From: 1-14-0-10-37-14 sp037130845
Lineage (GTDB): Bacteria > Patescibacteriota > Patescibacteriia > Patescibacteriales > Patescibacteriaceae
NCBI GenBank assembly: GCA_037130845.1
Contig: JBAXSE010000026.1
Coordinates: forward strand, 1 to 17,092
Reading direction: 5' to 3'
Length of the DNA stretch: 17,092 bases
Shown: positions 1 through 5,696 of the stretch, in pieces
Numbering within the stretch: position 1 is the first letter of the stretch
How the letters are laid out: each line of letters begins with the position of its first letter
Program-made: the position numbers and the translations under genes
Notes under the pieces: model-generated
What the model was told of the DNA's origin: nothing
Seen by the model: the letters and a program-made list of their open reading frames with translations, nothing else
Databases searched by the model: none

Positions 1-75
1 CGAAGTGCCTGCGGCCTTCTTGCAAAAGTTGTCAACGAATTAATAAACATCTACAGGAATGACACAAGAAATTAA
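1..75 (+). CDS. possible 3' end of a plus-strand gene (partial)
   Basis: Frame 1 of the plus strand is open from the window edge and stops at TAA (73-75), immediately before the hairpin at 76-104. The last 24 residues include LLAKVVNELINIYRND, which looks like an ordinary amphipathic helix at a C-terminus. A stop codon abutting a bidirectional terminator fits a convergent gene pair with the minus-strand gene at 109-348. Only 24 codons are visible, and frame 2 is also open for 13 codons, so this could be chance. No family can be assigned. Confidence 0.35.
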   Translation, partial: RSACGLLAKVVNELINIYRNDTRN

Positions 76-104
76 AAACCCCGCGTTATTATAACGCGGG
101 GTTT
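76..104. terminator. bidirectional intrinsic terminator
   Basis: A perfect 14-bp inverted repeat (76-89 with 91-104), core CCCCGCG/CGCGGGG, that would fold with a small loop. On the minus strand it is followed by TTTTTAATTT and starts 5 bases after the stop codon of the gene at 109-348. On the plus strand it is followed by ATTTCT. It is the strongest terminator in the left half of the window and probably ends the long minus-strand array. Confidence 0.85.
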
Positions 105-108
105 ATTT

Positions 109-348
109 CTAATCATCACGATTATACTTTCGATACAGTCGGCTCATCGCCCACCTCCCATGCGGAAGAAATAGGGCCAGAAATAGACTCGTACTGATTT
201 CTCCGGATATTGGCGCCAGCCGATGCCGAAGCAGACTTTGCCATCGATACCGAAGATATCGGCGTCCACGGTTGTGCACCAGCCCGATATTCCACAGGAA
301 CACCGAGAAGATGGCCACCTTCAACAAACGCCGGATTGCCTTTTTCAT
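109..348 (-). CDS. small basic hypothetical protein
   Basis: A 79-residue protein of unknown function, the last gene of the minus-strand array. The ATG is preceded by AGGTGAGAAA, an acceptable ribosome binding site, and the stop is followed at once by a strong terminator; both support a real gene. The protein is very rich in Arg (for example RGRRYLRYRW near residues 28-37). It has two short hydrophobic stretches (about residues 11-24 and 53-61) that might touch a membrane but are short for full transmembrane helices. It has no repeats and does not resemble the alpha or beta families upstream. I do not recognise it. It could be a fast-evolving small protein carried by the array. Confidence 0.55.
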   Translation of the reverse strand: MKKAIRRLLKVAIFSVFLWNIGLVHNRGRRYLRYRWQSLLRHRLAPISGEISTSLFLALFLPHGRWAMSRLYRKYNRDD

Positions 349-550
349 TTTCTCACCTATTTATTTAATTGTTAAAGTTCAGCTTTAGCTCTGGCTGCTA
401 CCGAGGTAACAGGCAGGGATAAAGCGGTTAGCCAGAAGAGCTAACCGACAACAAAAATCTTACCTGCTCACGCCCCACTCAAGAATCTCTTGGAGCAGTA
501 TACTAGTATACTGCTCCAAGGATAGATTTGGAGTAGATTATTATTGCGGA
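349..550 (-). other. spacer between array genes, with several hairpins
   Basis: No gene is visible. On the plus strand, GATAAAGCGG (418-427) leads into a perfect 8-bp hairpin (425-432 with 440-447), the same layout as the post-stop hairpins of the other spacers. A smaller imperfect hairpin lies at 395-412. A 32-bp perfect palindrome (489-520) lies between this standard hairpin and the stop codon of the upstream gene, as if added to the normal plan. Confidence 0.6.
489..520. repeat. 32-bp perfect palindrome
   Basis: Bases 489-504 (ending GTATACT) are the exact reverse complement of 505-520, with no spacer. Flanking words AATCT (484-488) and AGATT (524-528) extend the pairing beyond a 3-base bulge, giving a stem of about 20 bp. 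It begins 30 bases after the stop codon at 551. No run of T follows on the minus strand, so it is not a classical terminator. It could be an RNA cruciform or processing site, or a dyad operator. Confidence 0.85.
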
Positions 551-1093
551 TTACCGCTTCAACATCATTTCTGCTATTTCATCGATCTTTTCGTCGTTGG
601 ATTTGAATTGCTTGAACATCTGGTTCAACTCGCGGCTATACAGGCGGCGGCCCAGATACTTAGGCGCCAGCTCAGCTGCCCACTTGGCATATCCGCGGGC
701 AATGCAATAATCAAACAGCTCTTGGCCCAAGGCCTTGCGTTCAAGCTCGTCTTTAGCCATCAGTTCGATCAATTTCTGCGCCATCTTATAAGCATAATTA
801 CCTGGCATCAGGTTTACTTTACACAATGTGTAGAGCTCTTTTAATTTGTGAGTCCTGTACGTCTCTCCCGCTAAACGAGCCAGGGCTACGCGTGAGCACA
901 AGATAGAAAAGTACATCGACATATCTTTTTTGGACTCGGCAAGATCAGCCTCTATAACCTCGGATAACAGCCGTTGCGCCAGCCCGGTCGATATCAGTCG
1001 CTCCGGACCGTTGTCTCCCGCCTCCTGCAAAATCTCTTGCTTATGCTTGCCAAAAATTTCATCAAGAAAATTGTCATACATACAGCCAGTCAT
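551..1093 (-). CDS. alpha-helical repeat protein, array family 1
   Basis: A protein of 180 residues (176 if the second ATG at 1081 is used), predicted to be nearly all helix and soluble. Near the C-terminus (about residues 148-156) it carries GRRLYSREL, the signature that recurs four to five times in the 362-residue paralogue at 4049-5137; a degenerate copy (AGETYRTHKLKEL) sits near residues 75-87. It overlaps the upstream gene by 20 bp from the first ATG, or by 8 bp (ATGTATGA) from the second. Neither start has a clear ribosome binding site, so translation is probably coupled to the upstream gene. The overlap could also mean one split ancestral protein, but the N-terminus here looks like a fresh domain start. 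Function unknown; repeats of this kind usually bind proteins or peptides. Confidence 0.75.
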   Translation of the reverse strand: MTGCMYDNFLDEIFGKHKQEILQEAGDNGPERLISTGLAQRLLSEVIEADLAESKKDMSMYFSILCSRVALARLAGETYRTHKLKELYTLCKVNLMPGNYAYKMAQKLIELMAKDELERKALGQELFDYCIARGYAKWAAELAPKYLGRRLYSRELNQMFKQFKSNDEKIDEIAEMMLKR

Positions 1094-1436
1094 CTTTGAT
1101 AAACTTGAATACTTGCTGCTTGATAATCTCCCAAGCTGCTCCCTGGTCCTCTGCCCGCAGGCAGAGGCGATGGATCCATACCAGCCGTTGGCTGCGCAAA
1201 GGCTCGTCTAAACAACTTGCCCACGCTCCGGCAGTGACAAAATCACGCTTCTGACAATATGATATTATCAAATCAGATATTTCCGATGCGCTCAATAGAT
1301 GAGCCAAAGCGGCGTTCATGATAAACCGTTCATCCATCATCAGGTCCGACAATGCCTTCTTGCCCTTGAAACGGGCATAAGCAAAAGCCAGATCGTGCTT
1401 CCCGGCGGCCAACAATTTTTCCACTTCTTTATTCAT
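1074..1436 (-). CDS. alpha-helical repeat protein, array family 1 (short)
   Basis: A 120-residue helical protein. I chose the ATG at 1436 rather than the longer frame to 1469 because GGAGTAG lies 7 bases upstream, matching the leaders of other array genes. The opening (KEVEKLLAAGKHDLAFAYAR) resembles the start of the paralogues at 4049-5137 and 5993-6223 (LLEIKQYFTARIYA, LLEAKDYASARAYA). EPLRSQ near residue 78 matches EPLRSE in the 362-residue paralogue. The TGA stop overlaps the start of the next gene, so the two are probably translated together. No catalytic motif, signal peptide or membrane helix is visible. Likely a scaffold or binding protein; the exact role is unknown. Confidence 0.75.
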   Translation of the reverse strand: MNKEVEKLLAAGKHDLAFAYARFKGKKALSDLMMDERFIMNAALAHLLSASEISDLIISYCQKRDFVTAGAWASCLDEPLRSQRLVWIHRLCLRAEDQGAAWEIIKQQVFKFIKDDWLYV

Positions 1437-1708
1437 TTTTCTACTCCAAAATAGTTTATAAAAGGACACTTAAGTTCGTAAAGTTATAAAGTTTGTAAAG
1501 TTCCTAAAGCATGCCCGCCCGAAACTTTGGGTAACCCCAAAGTGAAGGAGGGTTATAGGAGTTTAAATACTTTTATTTTTTTCGACTTATCTTAGTTCAC
1601 AAAAATTCTCCAGTTCATCTAACTTTAAAAACTTTATGAACTTTACAAACTTTATAAACTCAGATAAGCGGCCCTGCGATAACGCAGAGCCTTGGATAAT
1701 CCTAATAA
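1437..1708 (-). other. array spacer with nested inverted repeats
   Basis: A 272-bp spacer without a gene. In transcript order it has a post-stop hairpin (1670-1691, GGC-CTGCG stem with one mismatch), then CTTATCTGAGTT (1657-1668), whose partner arm is at 1586-1597. Outside this is a perfect 20-bp inverted repeat (1638-1657 with 1484-1503), the words TTATAAAGTTTG and CAAACTTTATAA being its ends. A short palindromic element (about 1505-1555) interrupts the arm next to the downstream gene. The leader before the next gene reads CCTTTTATAAACTATTTTGGAG. Confidence 0.75.
1505..1555 (+). repeat. short palindromic element (copy 1), inserted in spacer
   Basis: It begins AAAGCATGCCCGCCCG and ends GAAGGAGGGTT. 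Its centre is a perfect 8-bp hairpin (1524-1531 with 1536-1543). The same two ends occur in opposite orientation at about 5888-5933, around a different middle. The homologous position in the other spacer (around 5764-5780) lacks the insert, so this looks like a mobile or recombining short repeat. Confidence 0.65.
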
Positions 1709-2377
1709 TTATGAGTTAATTGCATTTTCCGGATAGAGATAAAAATGGAACTGATTATGCACTTCGATAATAAAGCCGTGCTCAGTGCATGCCCAATTAT
1801 CAAAAGCGCCGTCATAAAGCAATTGCTCGCCATCTAGCCATAGGCCGCCATTGGTTTCGATTACCAATCCCTTCGGGCACATATCCCAAGCATCAAAATC
1901 ACCGTCATAAAGGACCTCGGTCCCTTTTAGCAATATTTGATCCGCGATTTGAATCACAATTCCCTCATAAGACATGCACCAATCATCAAAGTCACCGTGA
2001 TACAATAGCTCGGTGCTGTTCATTATCAAATCGTCACCGATTTCGACAATCAAGTTGCCGCCATAGGGCATCCATGAATCAGCACTGCCTTTAAAGAGCA
2101 ATTCATTTCCATTTACCCCGATTGACCATAGCTCATCTCTAACCCTTGTTATCAACCGCCCTTGCTCATCGAGTCGCCAATCATCACACCTGTCAGCATG
2201 AATAACGTCAACGCCGTTGAGATATAATTTACCATCAATCCCAACCACAATGCCGTCTGGATGCGGACACCAAGATGCCCAGCCATCGTCTTTGATTTCA
2301 CACAATACCACATGGCTACCCGGTAAATGGTTATCCAAATACGCCTTCAACGATTCTAATTGATTCACTACTTGCAT
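1709..2377 (-). CDS. beta-repeat protein, array family 2
   Basis: A 222-residue protein, the first of three paralogues. After an N-terminal stretch (residues 1-48, with LDNHLPGSHVVL), about five units of roughly 31 residues follow (about 49-80, 81-114, 115-145, 146-176, 177-207). The typical unit reads LLxxGxELLYDGxFDxW, then about five variable residues, then GLVIE. The pattern is strand-turn-strand, a tryptophan, then another strand, which would suit a beta-propeller or similar closed beta structure. The conserved tail is HFYLYPE. There is no signal peptide, so it is probably cytoplasmic. The ATG follows AGGAGTTAAG, the same leader as the paralogue at 3157-3822. I do not recognise a named family. 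A ligand- or protein-binding role is the best guess. Confidence 0.8.
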   Translation of the reverse strand: MQVVNQLESLKAYLDNHLPGSHVVLCEIKDDGWASWCPHPDGIVVGIDGKLYLNGVDVIHADRCDDWRLDEQGRLITRVRDELWSIGVNGNELLFKGSADSWMPYGGNLIVEIGDDLIMNSTELLYHGDFDDWCMSYEGIVIQIADQILLKGTEVLYDGDFDAWDMCPKGLVIETNGGLWLDGEQLLYDGAFDNWACTEHGFIIEVHNQFHFYLYPENAINS

Positions 2378-2482
2378 CTTAACTCCTAATATATTTAAAG
2401 AACATTAATTACCAACTAAACTCAGGCTGCAAAATTTTTGCAGACTAGGGTTAGGCGGCCAGATTATTCTGGCCGCTAATTT
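2378..2482 (-). other. array spacer, short form
   Basis: A 105-bp spacer. A perfect hairpin of 8 bp (GCGGCCAG 2455-2462 with 2469-2476) follows the upstream stop. A second hairpin, CTGCAAAA with TTTTGCAG (2427-2443), is flanked by CTAACCC and GAGTTTAG words. The GTTCTTT leader box is at 2388-2403 and AGGAG lies just before the next ATG. It is close in sequence to the spacer at 3044-3156, so the two arose by duplication along with their genes. Confidence 0.75.
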
Positions 2483-3043
2483 TCAAACTTTCGTCTTTAG
2501 CTTCGGATAGTACCGCAGCTCATTTTCCACTTGCACGATAACGCCATCCAGATGAGGTTCCCAATGGTCCCAATCACCTATATACAACCACTGCCCATCT
2601 TCGGTTTGTAGTAGACCATCGTCTTCTTCAATCCGCAACAAATGCTTGCCGTCAAACCAATCATCGTATTTTTCCGCTAAAAAACCTGGAACTCCATCCG
2701 TCTTAATGGGCCAGCCAATCTGAATAATAAAACCTTCTTCATGTGGTACGAGGCGCATCATTCGGCCGTCATGCAACATCCTCGATGTCACTTCGACAAT
2801 CTTTGACGATTTACAAGCAACCAACCCCTCACGACAAAGTTTTACTTCATCATAATAACCTTCATACAAGATATCGCTATCATTCAAGCACAACTCTGGT
2901 CCGAGAGTCACTACTCCTAACGGATGAGCAATCCACGGACAAGCAAAGCCGCCATTATCAGTTAATAGTAAATAGCTGCCCGGCTCATGGTCATTGCCAA
3001 ACGCCGTTAGCGTCGGCACTTTCTTGTGTTCAATCGCTATCAT
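2483..3043 (-). CDS. beta-repeat protein, array family 2
   Basis: A 186-residue paralogue of the genes at 1709-2377 and 3157-3822. The N-terminal block HEPGSYLLL (residues 19-27) matches NHQAGSYLLL of the neighbour, and PHLDGVIVQVENELRYYP near the end matches the shared C-terminal tail. The inner repeats (residues about 38-150) are more degenerate than in the paralogues: units such as NDSDILYEGYYDEVKL and KHLLRI are recognisable but uneven in length. There is no signal peptide or catalytic motif. The ATG is preceded by GGAGTTAGAAA, which fixes the start. The divergence inside the repeats, with conserved ends, suggests changing binding specificity on a constant fold; this is inference. Function unknown. 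Confidence 0.8.
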   Translation of the reverse strand: MIAIEHKKVPTLTAFGNDHEPGSYLLLTDNGGFACPWIAHPLGVVTLGPELCLNDSDILYEGYYDEVKLCREGLVACKSSKIVEVTSRMLHDGRMMRLVPHEEGFIIQIGWPIKTDGVPGFLAEKYDDWFDGKHLLRIEEDDGLLQTEDGQWLYIGDWDHWEPHLDGVIVQVENELRYYPKLKTKV

Positions 3044-3156
3044 TTTCTAACTCCAAAATATTTAAAGAACATTCAATTTCAACTAAACTCAGACTGTAAA
3101 CTTTTTACAGGCTGGGGTCAGGCGGCCAGATGATACTAGCCGCGATTTATCAAGAG
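3044..3156 (-). other. array spacer, short form
   Basis: A 113-bp spacer built like 2378-2482. Post-stop hairpin 3122-3129 with 3136-3143 (one mismatch), then CTGTAAA with TTTACAG (3094-3110), then the leader box GTTCTTTAAATATTTT (3055-3070) and GGAG before the ATG. The two short spacers share most positions outside the hairpin stems, and the stems differ by compensating changes (CTGCAAAA/TTTTGCAG against CTGTAAA/TTTACAG). This suggests that pairing is being kept. Confidence 0.75.
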
Positions 3157-3822
3157 TTACGGCTTAACCAATGATGGCAAAGGATAGAATTTCAATTGCT
3201 CATCATGCTCAATCAGCACACCTTGGGGATGGCTGGCACAACGATCCCAAGATACTTCACAGATCAAGTCTTGGCCGTTCAGTCTGAATTGGCGATCATT
3301 AATAGTGATAACTCCCAAAGGATGAGACAGCCAACTATTGAAATCTCCTTTACATAATAACTGGGTGCCATAGGTGTATTCCTGGCGCAACTTGATTATC
3401 ACTAGATCCAAGTGCGGCATCCACTCATCAAGCGGACCTTGGTACAACAGCTCTGTGCCGTTAAGCAAGAGCCTGTTTTCAATCTCGACGACAAAGCCCT
3501 TGTTATGCGGTTTCCAATCATGCATACCATGCTTTACGCCATCGTAAATAATATCTCGCTTGTTATTCATCAGCCGACCACGGAATTCGATTACCAAATC
3601 TCCCTGGTCGTTGGTTCCCCAATCATCGAATTTCCCGCCGAACACCTTATCCTTGCCGTTCAACAGCAAGAGATTATCACGCCGAACTATACAGCCCAAG
3701 GGATGAGAGCCGAAACTGTCAAAATACCCCGTCTGCAGCAAGAGATAGCTACCGGCCTGATGATTGTCGATAAATTCCTGAAATGTTTCCACTTCTTTTT
3801 GCACTGTTGTAATCTGCAACAC
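3157..3822 (-). CDS. beta-repeat protein, array family 2
   Basis: A 221-residue protein starting at GTG (3822). The longer frame to an ATG at 3885 is rejected because it runs through the spacer's inverted repeat. AGGAGTTAAG sits directly before the GTG, exactly as before the ATG of the paralogue at 1709-2377. N-terminal block: FIDNHQAGSYLLL (residues 17-29). About six repeats of around 30 residues follow; clear units are RLLLNGTELLYQGPLDEW (117-134) and GDFNSWLSHPLGVITIND (159-176). The motif SHPLG or SHPQG occurs three times. The tail QLKFYPLP is shared by the family. There is no signal peptide, and the protein is likely cytoplasmic and beta-rich. The substrate or partner is unknown. The relationship to its two neighbours is clear from the sequence. 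Confidence 0.82.
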   Translation of the reverse strand: MLQITTVQKEVETFQEFIDNHQAGSYLLLQTGYFDSFGSHPLGCIVRRDNLLLLNGKDKVFGGKFDDWGTNDQGDLVIEFRGRLMNNKRDIIYDGVKHGMHDWKPHNKGFVVEIENRLLLNGTELLYQGPLDEWMPHLDLVIIKLRQEYTYGTQLLCKGDFNSWLSHPLGVITINDRQFRLNGQDLICEVSWDRCASHPQGVLIEHDEQLKFYPLPSLVKP

Positions 3823-4048
3823 CTTAACTCCTGATATATTGATAAAAAGAACTAGACTTATCTCAGGTTGTAAATAATGTGTCATTCCCGCGAAGGCGGG
3901 AATCTATGTCGTTACGAACAGTCAAGATTGAGATTCCCGCCTGCGCGGGAATGACACAGAGATGACGATAATGACACAGTAAGCCATTATTTACAAACTA
4001 AGATAAACGGGTTTGGCCATATGGCCAAACCCTGTGATTGGAAAATAG
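3823..4048 (-). other. array spacer carrying a composite palindromic insertion
   Basis: A 226-bp spacer. In transcript order: a perfect 24-bp palindrome after the stop (4009-4032, GGGTTTGGCCAT and its complement); an arm at 3985-4006 containing CATTATTTACAA; an inserted block (about 3878-3980); the partner arm at 3857-3879 with TTGTAAATAATG; the leader box (3833-3852); and AGGAG. Removing the insertion would leave a spacer of the standard plan and length. Confidence 0.75.
3878..3958. repeat. inverted pair of ATTCCC-N8-GGGAAT palindromes
   Basis: Two 28-base units (3878-3905 and 3931-3958) are inverted copies of each other with 27 of 28 positions matching. Each contains its own palindrome of the form ATTCCC-N8-GGGAAT (3884-3903 and 3933-3952), the pattern named dRS3 in Neisseria and also seen as short dispersed repeats elsewhere. 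Twenty-five bases lie between them. A partial third copy of the edge word (AATGACACAG) follows at about 3970-3979. The whole has the shape of a miniature inverted-repeat element nested inside the spacer hairpin. Confidence 0.8.
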
Positions 4049-5137
4049 TTATACATAATCTTTGCCAATAGTGACACGTTGTCCGTCCAGCATCTTGGCA
4101 ATAGCTTGTACTTTGTTAAAATCGCGTTTATCAAGAAACAAATTCATAAAGAGAGCCAACTGCTCCTTACGATCCTGCTCATCAAGACAGATGGCGATTT
4201 TTTCGATATATATTACGTCAATGCTCGAACCCCAATTTATTCGGGCCGATAATTCCGCCAGCATCGATTTGAGTTCATCTGTCGTCAACGGCATACCCAT
4301 CTGCTTAGCCAATTTCTTGGCCTCCTTGATACGCCAACCGATAGCTATGCACCACTCACGCAATTGCTTCAGTTTATCCGGTTCGATATTTATACCCAGA
4401 CGTTCTGCCGTATCCAAGGCACGGTCTATCTGCCGTTCGCTAATGAAGAATTCCAACATCATAGATAATTGCTCAGAACGTAACGGTTCCTGCATCATAC
4501 CAGCGGCCACAACGGCCGTCGGCGTATCTTTGCGTTCGATCAGCTCGTCCATAATAATAGTCAATTCATTATTCGTCAGCTTCCTGCCCGCCAGTTTGGC
4601 ATACTTTTGCGCTTCACCCAGCTCACACTTGTCCACATTATCTTTGATTATTTTCTCAATCGCGATACTGCGATGCAGCTCGGGCATTTGGCTGACGATT
4701 TTTTCAGCATTTTGCCAGCCGTTTTTAGCATCAGACACCAGCATCAGCTTCAGCTCGGGCAGAGTCAGTTTTCTGCCTAAAAATAGACAAGTCTCCTCGG
4801 CTAATTCCAGCCAATCGCTAAGCAAACAAATTTTGAGGATTTTCTTTAGTTTGATTTCCCGCTGTTGCTTACTGAACATACTGGCTGCCAAAATAGCGTC
4901 TGTAACACCATCATACGCATTTTGCTCCGCCCATAGAGCGTTTAACTCCTTGGGCTTCAGTGACCTGCCTAACAGCTCGGCTGTCTCACGGCATTCTCTG
5001 ACCAAGCCTTTCTTAATGCAATGAGCCAGGATATCCTCGAGCTCAATTTTCTGTTGCTCGGGCGGCAATGTGCCGGCATAAATGCGAGCGGTAAAATACT
5101 GCTTGATCTCAAGCAATGTTTTGATGTTTTCTGTCAT
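4049..5137 (-). CDS. alpha-helical repeat protein, array family 1 (longest member)
   Basis: A 362-residue protein made almost wholly of helices. A signature of the form GRxLxxxEL ends each module: GRSLKPKEL (57-65), GRKLTLPEL (121-129), GRKLTNNEL (184-192), then GINIEPDKL (248-256) and GMPLTTDEL (281-289). The spacing is 64, 63, 64 and then 33 residues, so the module is about 64 residues (probably four helices) and the last two signatures mark a half-length unit. Before each signature comes an Ala-rich helix such as ELAEETCLFL or GEAQKYAKLA. The architecture resembles TPR, PPR or Sel1-like solenoids but I could not match it to a named family. There is no signal peptide. The ATG follows TTGGAAAGTAGAAA, a leader shared with the 1074-1436 gene. 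Probably a cytoplasmic protein-binding scaffold. Confidence 0.82.
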   Translation of the reverse strand: MTENIKTLLEIKQYFTARIYAGTLPPEQQKIELEDILAHCIKKGLVRECRETAELLGRSLKPKELNALWAEQNAYDGVTDAILAASMFSKQQREIKLKKILKICLLSDWLELAEETCLFLGRKLTLPELKLMLVSDAKNGWQNAEKIVSQMPELHRSIAIEKIIKDNVDKCELGEAQKYAKLAGRKLTNNELTIIMDELIERKDTPTAVVAAGMMQEPLRSEQLSMMLEFFISERQIDRALDTAERLGINIEPDKLKQLREWCIAIGWRIKEAKKLAKQMGMPLTTDELKSMLAELSARINWGSSIDVIYIEKIAICLDEQDRKEQLALFMNLFLDKRDFNKVQAIAKMLDGQRVTIGKDYV

Positions 5138-5249
5138 TTTCTACTTTCCAATCTATTGATAAAGAACGTAACTTATCTCAAGCCCCGATATACATCGGAG
5201 ACTGGGATAAGTGGGTTTGACGATTGCCAAACCCGATGGGAAGTTGCTT
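5138..5249 (-). other. array spacer, compact form
   Basis: A 112-bp spacer that shows the basic plan without insertions. Post-stop hairpin GGGTTTG...CAAACCC (5213-5234); arms ACTTATC (5171-5177) and GATAAGT (5206-5212) enclosing a small CCGAT/ATCGG hairpin (5185-5198); leader box GTTCTTTATCAATAGATT (5150-5167); weak ribosome binding site GGAAAG before the ATG. Confidence 0.75.
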
Positions 5250-5696
5250 TTAATCGTGAGCTTCGTCTTGTTGATTTTTCAACCTGAGCAGCCTTTCTTC
5301 CATCATTTTGGTGATTTCCTGCATCGAGACATCATGGTTCTCCTTAAGATGAAAATCAAACATATTCTTCAACTCCGTGCCGGTAAGCGTCCTGTTATTG
5401 TAACCTGCCAGCCTAGCGGCTTGATTATGCGTTCCATTTTTGACACACTCGGTGATCAGATTTTCCAAATTAACTTTCAAGTCCTGCAAGTCTACAGAGT
5501 ATAGAGAAACCGCGACTTCATCGGCATCATCATATTTATTTTCTTGTAAGCAACGCAGGTAGACCATACCTAGTCCGCATCTGCGCTCTGTGTCGTCTTC
5601 CAGATTATTCAGATAAATAATCAAAGTCTTGAGCTCTTCCTGCTTAAGCAGTTTGTCGATAGCTGTGGCGGTAGTTCCAGTAATATCCAGATTCAT
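5250..5696 (-). CDS. alpha-helical repeat protein, array family 1
   Basis: A 148-residue helical protein. NRTLTGTELKNMF at residues 101-113 matches the family signature of the 362-residue paralogue. The preceding helix (ITECVKNGTHNQAARLAG) matches its helix of the type CIKKGLVRECRETAELLG. The first 80 residues (LKQEELKTLIIYLNN..., YLRCLQENKYDDADEVAVSLY) form one upstream module with the same alternation of helices. The C-terminus is charged (MMEERLLRLKNQQDEAHD). The ATG is preceded by AAGGAAGAAGC, a good ribosome binding site. No signal peptide or catalytic residues are visible. Assignment to the family is well supported by the signature; the biological role is unknown. Confidence 0.78.
   Translation of the reverse strand: MNLDITGTTATAIDKLLKQEELKTLIIYLNNLEDDTERRCGLGMVYLRCLQENKYDDADEVAVSLYSVDLQDLKVNLENLITECVKNGTHNQAARLAGYNNRTLTGTELKNMFDFHLKENHDVSMQEITKMMEERLLRLKNQQDEAHD

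Noticed and set aside
55..65. Remnant of the ATTCCC-N8-GGGAAT element (GGAATGACACA)
   Set aside because: Only 11 bases match the edge of the element at 3948-3958 and no palindrome is present, so it may be chance.
1074..1076. TGA read as glycine (Gracilibacteria-type code)
   Set aside because: Read-through of this TGA is not needed: the next gene starts in another frame at the overlap. TAA and TAG end the other genes normally, and no gene contains in-frame TGA.
2390..3095. Promoter in a spacer (for example TTGAAA-16-TATTTT near 3055-3082)
   Set aside because: The -10 would overlap the ribosome binding site, so the transcript would start too late to translate the gene.
3823..3885. Longer start (ATG at 3885) for the beta-repeat gene at 3157
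   Set aside because: The extra 21 codons run through the spacer inverted repeat and the leader box, and the AGGAG site with correct spacing points to the GTG at 3822.
2378..4048. Integron attC sites between the array genes
   Set aside because: The cassette layout and imperfect palindromes recall attC, and GCCTAAC appears near 2450. However, the paired GTTRRRY core is missing, the arms differ between spacers, and no integrase gene is in the window.
4062..5024. 320-codon open frame on the plus strand, antisense to the 362-residue helical protein
   Set aside because: The Ser/Ile-rich composition is that of a shadow frame. The minus-strand protein has a regular 64-residue repeat and matching paralogues, so it is the real gene.
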